64,000 bases of DNA. Source: Niallia taxi (GTDB lineage: Bacteria; Bacillota; Bacilli; Bacillales; Cytobacillaceae). Both the position numbers and the translations under genes were made by a program. The notes below the pieces were generated by a model that made no database searches, was not told where the DNA came from, and saw nothing but the letters and a program-made list of their open reading frames with translations. Every line of letters begins with the position of its first letter. The stretch's first letter is position 1. Below, piece by piece: positions 17,888-28,395 of the stretch. The stretch is taken from contig NZ_CP102589.1 in NCBI RefSeq assembly GCF_032818155.1, forward strand, positions 3,024,001-3,088,000, written 5' to 3'.

Positions 17888-19240
17888 TTATTTAAGCTTA
17901 TGCACCGCTTCTATAAAAATGTCTCCTCTGACTTCAAAAGTTTTGTATTGATCCCAGCTTGCACATGCTGGTGACAGAAGAATAACATCGCCCTCCTCTG
18001 AAAGCTGGAAAGCAGCCGGTACAGCTTTGTCCACATTATCGACACGTTGGATAGTTTTTATTCCTGCTTCAATTCCGATTCTTTCAAGCTTATCAGCTGT
18101 TTGGCCAAATAAAATCATTGCCTTAACATTTTTTAAGGAAGGAATCAGTTCATCAAATTCATTTCCTCTGTCTAAACCTCCAGCCAGAAGAATTGTCGGC
18201 ATATCAAACGCTGCTAGAGCATTTTCGGTAGCAAGAATATTCGTTGCTTTGGAATCATTATAAAAACGTCTGCCTTTAATTTCATCAATGAATTGCAGTC
18301 TGTGCTTCACACCTTTAAATGTACTTAAAACACGATGAATGCTCTCATTGTCAACACCTGTCAACTTTGCAGCAGCAACTGCGGAAAGAATGTTTTCTAG
18401 GTTATGCGCTCCCGGCAGGACGATATCCTTCACATCCATTACTTTTTCATCATGGAAATATATTGCACCTTGTTTTACAAATGCACCAAATTCCAATTGC
18501 TTAACTGTCGAGAACGGGATGATATTCGCCTTGCTTCTGCGCGCAATATTCATAACCTCTTCCTGCTCTACATTCACGATTAAATAATCAGTTGCATCTT
18601 GATTTCTTGTGATATTCCCTTTGGCGTTTGCGTATTCTTCCCTTGTGCCGTGGTAATCAAGGTGGGCATCATAAATATTTGTAATGATTGCCACTTTTGG
18701 TTTGAATTGATCAATACCCATAAGCTGGAAGGAAGAAAGCTCAATAACAATTTGATTGTCCTTTTCAGCTGTTTGTGCAACATCAGAAGCTACTGTGCCG
18801 ATGTTTCCAGCAATCAATGGCTTTTTGCTTGCTTGCTCAAGCATGTCAAACAAAAGGGTAGTTGTTGTTGTTTTACCATTTGAACCGGTAATAGCAACGA
18901 AAGGAGCCTCGGAAATCTTATATGCAAGCTCTACCTCTGTAATAATCGGGATTCCCTTCTCGACAGCTCTTTCTATCATTGGGTTATAATAGGGGATTCC
19001 CGGGTTTTTTACGATTAATTGAAAGCCTTCATCCAAAAGCTCAACAGGGTGACTGCCGCAAATAACAGTAATTCCTTGTTCTAGCAAGCCTTGTGCCTCT
19101 GGGTTTTCGTCAAGTGGCTTGCTGTCATTCACTGTTACAAATGCTCCTAATTTATGCAAAAGAGAAGCGGCACTGACGCCACTTTTCGCAAGACCTAAAA
19201 CAAGTATTTTTTTATGATGATATTCTGTGATATGTTTCAT
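17888..19240 (-). CDS. murD: UDP-N-acetylmuramoyl-L-alanine--D-glutamate ligase MurD
   Basis: Cytoplasmic ATP-dependent ligase that adds D-glutamate to UDP-MurNAc-L-Ala. The 450-residue product shows the N-terminal Rossmann domain ([20 protein letters not shown]), the Mur ligase P-loop [19 protein letters not shown] at about residue 116, the central domain with ELSSFQLMG and [12 protein letters not shown], and the C-terminal domain with [24 protein letters not shown] and LLAGGLDRG. It starts three bases after the mraY stop codon, so they share a transcript. Confidence 0.98.
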   Translation of the reverse strand: MKHITEYHHKKILVLGLAKSGVSAASLLHKLGAFVTVNDSKPLDENPEAQGLLEQGITVICGSHPVELLDEGFQLIVKNPGIPYYNPMIERAVEKGIPIITEVELAYKISEAPFVAITGSNGKTTTTTLLFDMLEQASKKPLIAGNIGTVASDVAQTAEKDNQIVIELSSFQLMGIDQFKPKVAIITNIYDAHLDYHGTREEYANAKGNITRNQDATDYLIVNVEQEEVMNIARRSKANIIPFSTVKQLEFGAFVKQGAIYFHDEKVMDVKDIVLPGAHNLENILSAVAAAKLTGVDNESIHRVLSTFKGVKHRLQFIDEIKGRRFYNDSKATNILATENALAAFDMPTILLAGGLDRGNEFDELIPSLKNVKAMILFGQTADKLERIGIEAGIKTIQRVDNVDKAVPAAFQLSEEGDVILLSPACASWDQYKTFEVRGDIFIEAVHKLK

Positions 19241-19243
19241 TGT

Positions 19244-20218
19244 TTATAACCACACCTCAATATAAATTCCTAGTGCTGCAAATAGTAAACCTACGCTCCA
19301 AAATGTTACCACGACTCGCCATTCAGACCAGCCTACTAGCTCATAATGATGGTGCAGCGGGCTCATTCTAAATATTCTTCTTCCTGTTGATTTAAAGGAG
19401 ATAACTTGAAGAATTACAGATAATGTTTCAATGACAAAAACTCCACCGATAAGAATCAGTAATATTTCCATTTTAGTCAATATCGCAATAGCGGCTATTG
19501 CTCCTCCAAGCGCCAGCGAGCCTGTATCACCCATAAATACCTTCGCAGGATGGGCGTTAAATACTAGGAAGCCAAGGACTGCACCGACAATTGCCACAGA
19601 GAAAATACTGATTTCAAACTGTGACTGACTCCATGCAAGAACAGCAAATGCGCCGAAGCTGATTGCGGAAGTTCCAGATACTAATCCGTCCAAACCATCT
19701 GTCAGGTTAATCGCATTTGAGAAGCCTACAAGCCAGAATACGATAAATACTACATAAAACCAGCCAAGATCAAAAGATTTATCAATCAGCGGAATAGTGA
19801 TGCTTGTTGAAAAATCATTTTGCATTAACACAAAATAAAAGATGACAGAAATGACAATTTGACCTAAAAGCTTTTGTCTTGACGTCAAACCTAGGTTCCT
19901 TTTCATAACGACTTTAATAAAGTCATCCAAGAAGCCTAATAATCCGAAGCCTAACATAACAAAGAGCAGCATATATGTCTTCATTGTCGGCTCTGTGAAT
20001 TTATATGTCATTACCAATGTTGTAACAACAACAGATAATAGAATCATCAAGCCTCCCATTGTAGGAGTACCTGATTTTTTCTGGTGAGATTTCGGGCCTT
20101 CCTCCCTAATGCTTTGTCCGAATTTCAGCCTTCTCAAGAAGGGTATAAAGACGGGAGATAGGAGAACCGTAATTAAAAAGCCTAATATAATCGTAAAGAA
20201 TATCACTTTCTCCATCAT
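19244..20218 (-). CDS. mraY: Phospho-MurNAc-pentapeptide transferase MraY
   Basis: Polytopic membrane enzyme that transfers phospho-MurNAc-pentapeptide to undecaprenyl phosphate, making lipid I. The 324-residue product has ten transmembrane segments, the family signature [18 protein letters not shown], the Asp-rich motif FLDDFIKV, the catalytic NLTDGLDGL, and the cytoplasmic [19 protein letters not shown]. The ATG at 20218 is preceded by GGGAGGGG and overlaps the stop codon of the MurF-like ORF by four bases (ATGA), indicating translational coupling. Confidence 0.98.
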   Translation of the reverse strand: MMEKVIFFTIILGFLITVLLSPVFIPFLRRLKFGQSIREEGPKSHQKKSGTPTMGGLMILLSVVVTTLVMTYKFTEPTMKTYMLLFVMLGFGLLGFLDDFIKVVMKRNLGLTSRQKLLGQIVISVIFYFVLMQNDFSTSITIPLIDKSFDLGWFYVVFIVFWLVGFSNAINLTDGLDGLVSGTSAISFGAFAVLAWSQSQFEISIFSVAIVGAVLGFLVFNAHPAKVFMGDTGSLALGGAIAAIAILTKMEILLILIGGVFVIETLSVILQVISFKSTGRRIFRMSPLHHHYELVGWSEWRVVVTFWSVGLLFAALGIYIEVWL

Positions 20219-20646
20219 GCTCGTTCCCCTCCCATCTCATCATTTGCTAACAAGGTTTTAATTACAGCTCCATCATATGTTTCTAAAGCCGTTTCACTTG
20301 AATCTTTTGCATAAATAAATTTAGCGTGCTGTTGTCCATTTAAGTTTTGTTCGTATAGTTCAATCATTTTATATAAGCCCTTCTTTATATCATTTGTATA
20401 GAATATTGGAAAATGGTTTGGTGTATAGGATGGTATTTCTTCATTTATGTCCCAAATTGCTCCTATTGCACCATTGGCGATAGCTGTTAACAAATCACCG
20501 GAATCTTTGCCATACACAGGTGCAAATAGTCCTTTCGCCTGCTTTTCATCACTGAAAAATGAAACGGTCAAAAAGCTGATTTCTTCATTTGCATATCCTT
20601 TTGCTTCAGGAATTACCTGCAAAATGGTTTTATAGGACAGCGTCAT
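20215..20646 (-). CDS. Stand-alone MurF-like N-terminal domain protein
   Basis: A 143-residue product resembling only the N-terminal uridine-binding domain of MurF. The stretch from about residue 22 to 105 ([57 protein letters not shown]) follows the MurF pattern of TDTR-like strand, LFIPLKGE-like strand, helix and AAVLWD-like strand. It has no P-loop GxxGKT, central ATPase domain or C-terminal D-Ala-D-Ala domain, so it cannot be a ligase. Its ATG overlaps the murE stop by four bases and its stop overlaps the mraY start by four bases, so it is translated with both. It has no counterpart in the B. subtilis murE-mraY junction. Function unknown; a degenerate relic is possible but the perfect coupling argues for use. 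Confidence 0.8.
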   Translation of the reverse strand: MTLSYKTILQVIPEAKGYANEEISFLTVSFFSDEKQAKGLFAPVYGKDSGDLLTAIANGAIGAIWDINEEIPSYTPNHFPIFYTNDIKKGLYKMIELYEQNLNGQQHAKFIYAKDSSETALETYDGAVIKTLLANDEMGGERA

Positions 20647-22115
20647 TTTTTCACTCCTAATATAGCCTCTTTTGCAACAAGGCGGTCATCAAAGTCAAAA
20701 GTTTGTGCTCCTACTTGCTGATATGTTTCATGTCCTTTTCCAGCGATTAAGATGACATCTTTAGCATTTGCGTTTTTCACCGCATAATCAATCGCTTCTT
20801 TCCTGTCGGCAATCACCTTATATTCCTTGCCGACAACTCCTGCTTCCATGTCCTTCAATATTTGCAGTGGGTCCTCACTTCTAGGATTGTCACTCGTAAA
20901 TATCGCATGTTTTGCATATTTACACGCAATATCAGCCATTAATGGACGCTTCGTTTTATCTCTGTCCCCGCCGCAGCCGACAATCACATGAATATCTCCT
21001 TCTGCGAACTCCTTGATTGTGACAAGCGCATTTTCAAGACTGTCAGGTGTATGAGAATAGTCAACGATAACTGAAAAATCCTGGCCAGCATCTACTGTCT
21101 CAAATCTTCCAGATACTCCTTTAACAGATTCAAGTGCTGTAATAGCTGTTTCCATTGGTATCCCGCTCACAAATGCTGCAGCAATGCTCGCCAATGCATT
21201 ATACACACTGAACTTACCGACCATTTTCAATGCAACAGGAAATCTTCCAGCAGGTGTTATTAATTGAAACTCTGTCCCGGCTGAGGTGATATGTATATCC
21301 TTCGCCATAATGTCTGCTTCTTTATCAATCCCATATGTGACGACAATCGCAGCTGTCAGTCTTTCATATTCCTCACTTGCAGCATCATCTTTGTTCAAGA
21401 CAGCAAATTTTGGAGCTTCTTGTGAATATACATTTCCTAGTCTTGTAAACAGCAAGCCTTTTGCTCGTCTATACTCATCCATCGTTCCGTGGAAGTCAAG
21501 ATGATCCTGCGTTAGATTAGTAAACACAGCAATATCATAGTCACAGCCAAACACTCTTCCCTCGGATAATGCATGCGAAGAAACCTCCATAACAGCAGTT
21601 TCAACCTTTTTTTCTGCCATTTGGTGAAAAATCTTTTGTAGTGTGACTGCTTCTGGCGTCGTATTTTTCGTTTCTTGAATCTCATTGTCAATTTTTGTGT
21701 ACATCGTCCCAATGATGCCCGTTTTCTTGTTAGCCTTTTGCAGGATTGTTTCAATCAAATGACTTGTAGTCGTTTTACCATTTGTACCTGTAATACCAAT
21801 TAAACTAAGCTTTTGTGTAGGATGATCATAGAATGCGTCAGCAAGGATGCTGCTCGCCTTTTTAGTATCCTTCACGATAATAACAGGTATAGGCAGCTCT
21901 GTTGCTAATTCTCTTTCTGCAAGGATAGCTGCTGCACCTGCTTCAAATGCCTTTTGAGCAAAATCATGACCATCTACTGTGAAGCCTTTAATGCAGATAA
22001 ACAGACTTCCCTGAACCACTTTTCTGTTATCATTTTCAATAGAAGTGATTTCTGCATCTTTTCCATTATATAAAGCATATGGCCCTAAGCTTTTTAATAG
22101 TTTTTTTAACTGCAT
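20643..22115 (-). CDS. murE: UDP-MurNAc-tripeptide synthetase MurE (meso-diaminopimelate adding)
   Basis: Cytoplasmic ATP-dependent ligase that adds meso-diaminopimelate to UDP-MurNAc-L-Ala-D-Glu. The 490-residue product has [21 protein letters not shown] in the UDP domain, the P-loop [14 protein letters not shown] at about residue 110, [14 protein letters not shown], the C-terminal [10 protein letters not shown], and DNPRSEDP, the motif associated with meso-DAP rather than lysine specificity. The ATG at 22115 follows AAAGAGG and matches the conserved N terminus; the upstream ATG at 22145 lacks a site. It is separated from spoVD by a terminator, so it has its own promoter. Confidence 0.97.
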   Translation of the reverse strand: MQLKKLLKSLGPYALYNGKDAEITSIENDNRKVVQGSLFICIKGFTVDGHDFAQKAFEAGAAAILAERELATELPIPVIIVKDTKKASSILADAFYDHPTQKLSLIGITGTNGKTTTSHLIETILQKANKKTGIIGTMYTKIDNEIQETKNTTPEAVTLQKIFHQMAEKKVETAVMEVSSHALSEGRVFGCDYDIAVFTNLTQDHLDFHGTMDEYRRAKGLLFTRLGNVYSQEAPKFAVLNKDDAASEEYERLTAAIVVTYGIDKEADIMAKDIHITSAGTEFQLITPAGRFPVALKMVGKFSVYNALASIAAAFVSGIPMETAITALESVKGVSGRFETVDAGQDFSVIVDYSHTPDSLENALVTIKEFAEGDIHVIVGCGGDRDKTKRPLMADIACKYAKHAIFTSDNPRSEDPLQILKDMEAGVVGKEYKVIADRKEAIDYAVKNANAKDVILIAGKGHETYQQVGAQTFDFDDRLVAKEAILGVKK

Positions 22116-22287
22116 GGTTTTAAATCCTCTTTTCTGTAAATCCATATGTATTCATTTTATTCATAAATACTAATATTATATCAAATGCATAACCATCTTT
22201 TGAATTGCATTTTTTCTTAGCGTTTATATTTTACATGATAAAAAGGAATTGCGCCATGGTGTTCCTATTTTTCTGCTATATAACGAA

Positions 22288-22318
22288 AAATAAAGGCGGC
22301 GAAAGTGCCGCCTTTATT
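22288..22318 (-). terminator. Intrinsic terminator after spoVD
   Basis: Minus strand AATAAAGGCGGCAC / GCCGCCTTTATT hairpin followed by Ts, 13 bp past the spoVD stop codon. It insulates murE from spoVD. Confidence 0.93.
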
Positions 22319-22331
22319 GGAAAAGGTTTGG

Positions 22332-24245
22332 TCAATTATTATAGTACAAACGGATAGTAGAGCCGTCCTTTACTTTTGTTCCTGGTTCTGGAGACTGCTT
22401 GATAACAGTATCACCACTGCCGCTCGGCTCAATTTTCAGATTAAGAAAAACTTCACTAATCTCTTTTTTTGTAAGCCCGACTAAGTCAGGAACTTCAATG
22501 AGCGGATTTTCTGGGTATTTATACTCTTTTTCCAGTTGTCCCTTTCGCTCCTTCACTCCTAACGCACGAAGACTGTCACCCATTATGCTGCCGACAATTG
22601 GAGCTGCAACAACTCCACCAAATTGCACTGTACCCTTTGGATTATCGACAGCCACATACACGACTAGCTCCGGATCATCAGCTGGTGCGAAACCTATGAA
22701 TGAAACAATGAAATTATTTTCTAAATATCTTCCGCCAGAGGCTTTTTGCGCTGTCCCTGTCTTACCGCCGACACGGTATCCTTCAACAAAGGCTTTGCCT
22801 CCTGACCCTTGTGCAACAACGCTTTCTAAAGCTTCTCTGATTTTTTTGGAGGTATCTTCAGAGATTACCTTCCTTTTTGCCACAGGCTCTTTTTTCATGA
22901 TGACCTCACCTGTGCTTGGATCAATCAGCTCGCTTGCCACATATGGCGTGTATAAGGTTCCGCCATTAATGGCTGCTGATAATGCTGCCACCTGCTGAAT
23001 TGGCGTTACAGCAACACCCTGTCCAAATGCTGTTGTCGCAAGCTCGACAGGTCCGACTCTATTTAGGTTAAAGAGTATTCCTTTTGACTCTCCTTGAAGA
23101 TCAATGCCTGTTTTCTCTCCAAAACCAAAATTCTTTATATATTTGAACAATGTGTCTTTGCCAAGCTTTTCTCCCAGTGATACAAATCCTGGGTTACAGG
23201 AGTTTTGGACGACTTCCAAAAATGTCTGTGCCCCATGGCCGCCCCGTTTCCAGCATTTCAGCTTTGTTCCATCTACATCTGCATAACCTGGATCATGGAA
23301 AGTATCCTTATGCAAATCTACCTTTCCTTCCTCCAGCGCAGCTGCTAATGTGATAATCTTAAACGTTGAACCTGGCTCATATGCGCTCCATATTGGCAGG
23401 TTTCTGTTATATACCTCTGATGAAACATTTTGAAAATCTGCCGGGTCAAAGCCAGGCCTGCTTGACATCCCTAGTATCTCGCCTGTTTTTGGATTCATGG
23501 CAATGGCGATAATACTGTCTGGATCATATGTCTGTTCGGCAATATCAAGCTCCCGCTCAATAATAGTCTGCACTTTCGTGTCAATGGTCAGCTTCAGATC
23601 ATTACCATTTACTGGCGCTTCATAATCGTCTGCCATATCATTCATTCTTTGTCCTTTAGCATCAGAATAATATTGAACAGATCCTTTTGATCCCTTCAGT
23701 TCATCATCATATTCTAGCTCCAAGCCAATTAAGCCTTGGTTATCAATCCCAGCAAATCCTAATACATGTGACAGATAGTTTCCATACGGATACGATCTTT
23801 TCGAGTCCTCACCAATATATACGCCGTCAATATCAAGTGCTCTTACCTTTTTCGCCTTTTCATGAGAAATTTTCCTGCCTTCAGGCAATCTAACGCTCAT
23901 TTCCTTTTGAATCAATTCCTTATATATTGTCTGCTTGTCCGCTTCTAACACTGCTGCAAGCTGCTCTGCAGCTGTTGCCGGGTCCTTAATTTGCCGTGGT
24001 ACAACGTATACTGTTGGAGCACTAATATTCGTTGCTAACGCTACACCGTTCCTGTCGACAATTTCGCCTCTCTCCGGCTCGAAGGAAATTTGTCTGCTCC
24101 ATAGGCTTTTCGCTTTACTCGTCAATTCATCTCCAAGAAAGAACTGTACATAACCTAGCCTCAAGTCAATAATCAGAAAAATAGCAATACCCGCTATTAA
24201 AGCAATCGTCAACCGCTTACGAACGGTCACGTTTGAAACACGCAT
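22332..24245 (-). CDS. spoVD: Sporulation-specific penicillin-binding protein SpoVD
   Basis: Class B PBP that cross-links spore cortex peptidoglycan together with SpoVE. The 637-residue product has a cytoplasmic tail and one transmembrane helix (about residues 12-28), a PBP dimerisation domain (FEPERGEIVDRNGVALATN), and the transpeptidase domain with PGSTFK (active Ser about 293), SCN, and GGKTGTAQK. A C-terminal PASTA domain begins IEVPDLVGLTKKEI. The ATG at 24245 follows AAAGGAGG and gives MRVSNVTVRKRL, the conserved SpoVD start; the earlier start at 24302 is unsupported. A SigE-like -10 (CATATATT, near 24280) lies upstream, consistent with known mother-cell control, but the -35 is weak. 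Confidence 0.97.
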   Translation of the reverse strand: MRVSNVTVRKRLTIALIAGIAIFLIIDLRLGYVQFFLGDELTSKAKSLWSRQISFEPERGEIVDRNGVALATNISAPTVYVVPRQIKDPATAAEQLAAVLEADKQTIYKELIQKEMSVRLPEGRKISHEKAKKVRALDIDGVYIGEDSKRSYPYGNYLSHVLGFAGIDNQGLIGLELEYDDELKGSKGSVQYYSDAKGQRMNDMADDYEAPVNGNDLKLTIDTKVQTIIERELDIAEQTYDPDSIIAIAMNPKTGEILGMSSRPGFDPADFQNVSSEVYNRNLPIWSAYEPGSTFKIITLAAALEEGKVDLHKDTFHDPGYADVDGTKLKCWKRGGHGAQTFLEVVQNSCNPGFVSLGEKLGKDTLFKYIKNFGFGEKTGIDLQGESKGILFNLNRVGPVELATTAFGQGVAVTPIQQVAALSAAINGGTLYTPYVASELIDPSTGEVIMKKEPVAKRKVISEDTSKKIREALESVVAQGSGGKAFVEGYRVGGKTGTAQKASGGRYLENNFIVSFIGFAPADDPELVVYVAVDNPKGTVQFGGVVAAPIVGSIMGDSLRALGVKERKGQLEKEYKYPENPLIEVPDLVGLTKKEISEVFLNLKIEPSGSGDTVIKQSPEPGTKVKDGSTIRLYYNN

Positions 24246-24351
24246 GAATTTGGAACCTCCTTTTTCTATGGCTCGTTCCAATATATGCTTGTACACACCC
24301 ATTTAGAATCAAATCTATTGAAGGTGCTTATCATTTACCGTACATTTACAT

Positions 24352-24382
24352 AAAAAAACAGGCCCGCCTTAAACGGACCTGC
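24352..24382 (-). terminator. Intrinsic terminator after pbpB
   Basis: Minus strand CAGGTCCGTTTAAGGCGGGCCTG followed by seven Ts, immediately downstream of pbpB. Confidence 0.92.
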
Positions 24383-24388
24383 TTGCTG

Positions 24389-26548
24389 TTATTCTGGTTT
24401 TTTCAATGTAATTGTTAATGTATCATTTTCTTTAACCGTTTTACCCGCTTTTATGCTTTGTTGTGTAACATAACCGTTGCCATTCGTTTTCAGCTTCAAC
24501 GACTGGAGATCTGTCACTTTTAAAATATCACGCATGGACCAGCCCTTCATATCTGGCACTGTCCCTTTGCCATCTGTCTTAACGACGATTTTTTCACCTT
24601 CCAGATAGCTTTCACCTTTAGCAGGGAGTTGATCTATAATTGTACTGCCATCTCCTGTAACAACCAAATCCAGCCCATACTTCTTGAGCTCCGATTTCGC
24701 CTCAGTTGTGCTTAAACCAGTTAAATTAGGAACTTCCACTGTTTTAAGTGAGCTGTCAGCAGTTGGCTGTATCTCCATGTACTGAAGACTGCTTTTCATA
24801 ACAGAAGTGAAGATTTCTGCAACAGGATCAGAGCCTGTTTGTGTTTCCTTTAACTCTGGCTGCTGTACAGCAACATACATCACAAGCTCTGGGTCATCCT
24901 TTGGCGCCATTCCCATAAAGGAGAATACGTAGTTGCTGCTGCCAGTCAAATAACCGCCGCCACTTTTCGGGATTGAAGCTGTACCTGTTTTCCCAGCAAC
25001 ACTGTACCCATCAATACCGTACTTTTTATAGCCAGTTCCATTCGGACTTGTTATAACGGTTTCCAATATGTCACGAACTTCCTTCGCCGTATCGGCTGAT
25101 ATCGGTGTGCCGACAACTTCTGTTTTCACTTGTTTAATCACTTTATTTGTATTTGGGTCGACAATCTTGTCAATTACATGTGGCTTGACCATTTTGCCAT
25201 CATTAGCAATTGCAGTTACCGCTTGTATTTGCTGTATAGGCGTAAGTGCCGTTCCTTGACCATAAGCTGTCGTGATTTTTTCGACAGGCCATGTGAAGGC
25301 AATCGAGCTGTTTGCTTCATGCGGCAAATCAATGCCTGTCTTTTGATCAAGACCAAATTTCGTAATGTATTCCCTTAGCTTCTCAAACCCAAGCTGTTCT
25401 TTCGCTATTTTCGCAAAAGCGACGTTAGATGAGCGCTGAACACCTTCTAAATAAGTGATGGATCCCCACCCAACCCCATTATGGTCGTGAATTGTTTGCG
25501 AATTTTTTGTTACTTTGTAGGAGCCTGAATCATAACTAGCATTAGCATTGAATTCACCCTCTTCTATCGCAGCTGCCAATGTGAATATTTTCATCGTGGA
25601 GCCTGGTTCATAGGATGTTTCAATCGCCTCATTATGCCATGTTGAATTAATTCCCTCCAATGTTTCCGGATCAAAGCTTGGACGTTGGCTCATTGCTAAA
25701 ATCTCGCCAGTTTTTGGGTTTGCAACAATGGCAATCATTTTTTTTGGATTATATTTATCCTGCACCTTTGACATCGTATCCTCTAAAAAGGATTGGATTT
25801 TTTTATCTAAAGTTAAATAAACATCATCACCATTTTGTGCAGGTGTTATGTCTTCCTCTGAATCTGGGAGGATGTACCCCCAAATATCTCGTTTATAATT
25901 AAGTGTCCCATCTGTTCCAGTAAGAAGATTATTTAAGGTTTCCTCGATTCCGAGTTTTCCTGTTGCCGTGTATTTTCCTGTTGCTTCATCTTCCTTTTCC
26001 TCCACATAGCCAATAACATGTGAAGCGAATGTCCCGTTCGGGTAGAAGCGTTTTTTCCCTTCTACAATCAACACTCCAGGAAGCTTTAAGTCTTCAATCT
26101 TTTTCTTTGTTTCATAAGAAAGGTTTTTCCCGGCAGTTCCAAATTCAACCTGCTTTGCCCCTTCCTTTGTTAAGATTCTATAAATATCTGATTCTTCCAA
26201 ATCAATATACTTAGCAAGCTCTTTTGCTGTTTTCTCTGCATTTTCCACATGAATTGGATGTTTAGGATCATTTTTGCTCAATGAGCTGTCTGTTACTGCT
26301 ACAAGCTTATAAGATGAAGCATCCTCTGCAATCACGTCTTTATTTCTGTCATAAATCGTTCCTCTTGATGCTTCTAGTACCATGGAGGAGCTGTATTTCT
26401 TTTCTGCTTCCTTTGCCAACACCTCACCAGAAACTTTTCCTGTTGATTGGATGACAGCAAACCGAACGAACAAAATAAAAAAGAGCAGACAGAAAAATAA
26501 AAACAAGATGGCTGCTCCAAGGTTAATATTCTGCTGCTTTTTCAACAT
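24389..26548 (-). CDS. pbpB: Septal penicillin-binding protein PBP2B
   Basis: Class B PBP and divisome transpeptidase, the division partner of FtsW. The 719-residue product has one N-terminal transmembrane helix (about 12-32), the N-terminal pedestal with SRGTIYDRNKDVIAEDAS, and a transpeptidase domain with PGSTMK (active Ser about 317), RSSN and AGKTGTASIP. Two C-terminal PASTA domains follow, beginning VEVPNLTGLSTTEAKS and TVPDMKGWSMRDILK. It begins three bases after ftsL, in the mraZ-rsmH-ftsL-pbpB operon. Confidence 0.98.
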   Translation of the reverse strand: MLKKQQNINLGAAILFLFFCLLFFILFVRFAVIQSTGKVSGEVLAKEAEKKYSSSMVLEASRGTIYDRNKDVIAEDASSYKLVAVTDSSLSKNDPKHPIHVENAEKTAKELAKYIDLEESDIYRILTKEGAKQVEFGTAGKNLSYETKKKIEDLKLPGVLIVEGKKRFYPNGTFASHVIGYVEEKEDEATGKYTATGKLGIEETLNNLLTGTDGTLNYKRDIWGYILPDSEEDITPAQNGDDVYLTLDKKIQSFLEDTMSKVQDKYNPKKMIAIVANPKTGEILAMSQRPSFDPETLEGINSTWHNEAIETSYEPGSTMKIFTLAAAIEEGEFNANASYDSGSYKVTKNSQTIHDHNGVGWGSITYLEGVQRSSNVAFAKIAKEQLGFEKLREYITKFGLDQKTGIDLPHEANSSIAFTWPVEKITTAYGQGTALTPIQQIQAVTAIANDGKMVKPHVIDKIVDPNTNKVIKQVKTEVVGTPISADTAKEVRDILETVITSPNGTGYKKYGIDGYSVAGKTGTASIPKSGGGYLTGSSNYVFSFMGMAPKDDPELVMYVAVQQPELKETQTGSDPVAEIFTSVMKSSLQYMEIQPTADSSLKTVEVPNLTGLSTTEAKSELKKYGLDLVVTGDGSTIIDQLPAKGESYLEGEKIVVKTDGKGTVPDMKGWSMRDILKVTDLQSLKLKTNGNGYVTQQSIKAGKTVKENDTLTITLKKPE

Positions 26549-26551
26549 TTT

Positions 26552-26908
26552 TTATTGCACAACCTTTACATTATCTTTGCTGAAATCAAGGCCAAGTTTT
26601 TCTGCGACTTCCCTGATTCTTTCAAAGCTGCTCAAATCCTTTACTTCTATATCCAATTCCTTATTGGACTTTTCAAGCTTGGAAATGGAGCCCTCTGCAA
26701 TCTGGATGTCCTTGTTCACTTGATAAATTTCTGCTTGGTTACTGACAATCTTCACACCGCCAAAACACAGCAGTGCGACGAATGCAATCCCGATCAGCTT
26801 TTCTCCAGGAGATAATAATGATTTAGTCTGCTTTAATACCTTTTTAACTGTTTGTTTTTCTTCATGCTGAAACTGTTCCTGCTGAAGCTTTCGCGCTAAA
26901 TTGCTCAT
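26552..26908 (-). CDS. ftsL: Cell division protein FtsL
   Basis: Short bitopic divisome protein; with DivIC and DivIB it activates FtsW-PBP2B. The 118-residue product has a basic cytoplasmic N terminus, one transmembrane helix (about residues 37-55) and an extracellular leucine-zipper coiled coil (about 58-105: IYQVNKDIQIAEGSISKLEK). In B. subtilis FtsL is unstable and limiting for division. It sits between rsmH (20 bp upstream) and pbpB (3 bp downstream). Confidence 0.96.
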   Translation of the reverse strand: MSNLARKLQQEQFQHEEKQTVKKVLKQTKSLLSPGEKLIGIAFVALLCFGGVKIVSNQAEIYQVNKDIQIAEGSISKLEKSNKELDIEVKDLSSFERIREVAEKLGLDFSKDNVKVVQ

Positions 26909-26927
26909 TCGTATACCTCCTAAAGTT

Positions 26928-27860
26928 TTATAATTTTTCTGCTATGCGAAGCTTCGCAGATCTTGCCCTGTTATTTTCTTCAAGCTCTTCATCAGACGGA
27001 ACAATCGGCTTTCTAGTAACAAGCTTCAGTTCTGGTTGAAACTCAGCTGGAATTATCGGTAGTCCTGGCGGTAAATCAGGCAGATCACTCGCCTTTTTGA
27101 AAGCAGCTTTACAAATTCTATCTTCAAGAGAATGGAAGGTGATGACACTAATTCTTCCTCCTTGATTTAACAAAGATATAGCTTGTCCAATTGAATCCTC
27201 AAAAACGCCTAGTTCATCATTTACTGCAATTCTTATTGCTTGAAAAACTCGTTTAGCTGGATGTCCGCCTTTTCTTCTTGCAGGTGCAGGAATAGCATCC
27301 TTAATCAATTCAACAAGCTCACCTGTAGTTTCAACAGGCTTTGTTTCCCTTGCCGCTTCAATCTTGCGAGCAATTTGCTTGGAAAACTTCTCTTCCCCAT
27401 AACGGAAAAATATTCTGACTAAATCCTCGTATTTCCAATTATTCACAACATCGGATGCAGAAATATCCGCATCACTGTCCATTCTCATATCGAGGGGAGC
27501 ATCATGATGATAACTGAAGCCTCTTTCTGGTGTGTCGAGCTGCGGAGAGGAAACACCTAAATCGTAAAGAACACCATCCACATTTGTAATACCTAGATTA
27601 TGTATTTCTTCTTTAAGATTACTGAAGTTGCTTTTGACGATTGTCAGCTTGTCCTTATAACGCTCAAGCTTTTTCTCAGCATTCATAATCGCTGTCTCAT
27701 CCTGGTCAAATGCAATTAATCTGCCTTTGTCGGATAGTTTGGATAAAATCAGTTCACTGTGACCTGCTCCACCAAGTGTACAGTCGACATAAATGCCATC
27801 TGGTTGTATATTTAAGCCGTCAACGGCCTCATTCAGCAATACTGTAGTATGTTTAAACAT
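26928..27860 (-). CDS. rsmH: 16S rRNA (cytosine1402-N4)-methyltransferase RsmH (MraW)
   Basis: S-adenosylmethionine-dependent methyltransferase that makes N4-methyl-C1402 in the 16S rRNA P site. The 310-residue product starts [16 protein letters not shown] and shows the SAM-binding [15 protein letters not shown], then [15 protein letters not shown], the insert [17 protein letters not shown], and the C-terminal [11 protein letters not shown]. The ATG at 27860 was chosen over a GTG nine bases earlier because AGGTGG lies just upstream. The gene follows mraZ by 37 bp. Confidence 0.98.
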   Translation of the reverse strand: MFKHTTVLLNEAVDGLNIQPDGIYVDCTLGGAGHSELILSKLSDKGRLIAFDQDETAIMNAEKKLERYKDKLTIVKSNFSNLKEEIHNLGITNVDGVLYDLGVSSPQLDTPERGFSYHHDAPLDMRMDSDADISASDVVNNWKYEDLVRIFFRYGEEKFSKQIARKIEAARETKPVETTGELVELIKDAIPAPARRKGGHPAKRVFQAIRIAVNDELGVFEDSIGQAISLLNQGGRISVITFHSLEDRICKAAFKKASDLPDLPPGLPIIPAEFQPELKLVTRKPIVPSDEELEENNRARSAKLRIAEKL

Positions 27861-27897
27861 GTTGTCCACCTGTCTATAGATTTTTCAAAAAACGTTT

Positions 27898-28329
27898 TTA
27901 AATATCAAACCCAATCATATTTTCTGCAATTTCTGCAAAAGAATCCTCAGATTCGGAAAAATAATCTTCCCATAGGGATTTACTCCAAATCTCAATACGA
28001 TTGGACACACCTAAAATAACACATTCCTTCTCAAGCTTTGCATATTGCATTAATGGAGAAGCAATATTAATACGCCCTTGTTTATCAAGCTCGCAATCTG
28101 TGGCCCCTGAAAAAAAGAACCTGGTAAATGCCCGAGCATCCTTTTTTGTTAAAGGAAGGGCTTTTAATTTCTCTTCTATTATTTCCCATTCTGAGAGTGG
28201 GTATCCGAATAAGCATTGATCAAGTCCGCGGGTTAATATAAAGGTTTCACCTAAATGCTCCCTAAATTTTGCAGGTACGATCAAACGACCTTTAGCATCA
28301 ACATTATGATGATATTCGCCCATAAACAT
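27898..28329 (-). CDS. mraZ: Transcriptional regulator MraZ
   Basis: AbrB-like DNA-binding protein that forms rings and represses its own division/cell-wall operon. The 143-residue product contains two MraZ half-domains: [20 protein letters not shown] with [15 protein letters not shown], and [19 protein letters not shown] with [14 protein letters not shown]. The start at ATG 28329 gives the conserved N terminus and the family length. The upstream region contains a SigA promoter and a phased array of GTGG repeats, the expected MraZ operator, so autoregulation is likely. First gene of mraZ-rsmH-ftsL-pbpB. Confidence 0.98.
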   Translation of the reverse strand: MFMGEYHHNVDAKGRLIVPAKFREHLGETFILTRGLDQCLFGYPLSEWEIIEEKLKALPLTKKDARAFTRFFFSGATDCELDKQGRINIASPLMQYAKLEKECVILGVSNRIEIWSKSLWEDYFSESEDSFAEIAENMIGFDI

Positions 28330-28340
28330 ACCTGTTACCC

Positions 28341-28386
28341 CCACTTTCTAACCTCAATGTACCACAATCCCCCACTTTCCACCACT
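28341..28386 (-). promoter_or_regulatory. MraZ operator: phased AGTGG repeats
   Basis: On the minus strand, units AGTGG-TGGAA, AGTGG-GGGAT, TGTGG-TACAT and TGAGG-TTAGA follow each other at exact 10-bp intervals from 28386. A further AGTGG at 28345-28341 is shifted by one base. They lie between the promoter and the mraZ start. Known MraZ proteins bind short G-rich direct repeats at one-turn spacing. Confidence 0.8.
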
Positions 28387-28395
28387 GATAAATAA

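Noticed and set aside
22399..22998. 199-codon open frame on the + strand within spoVD
   Set aside because: Antisense to the SpoVD transpeptidase domain; no conserved domain, no start signal.
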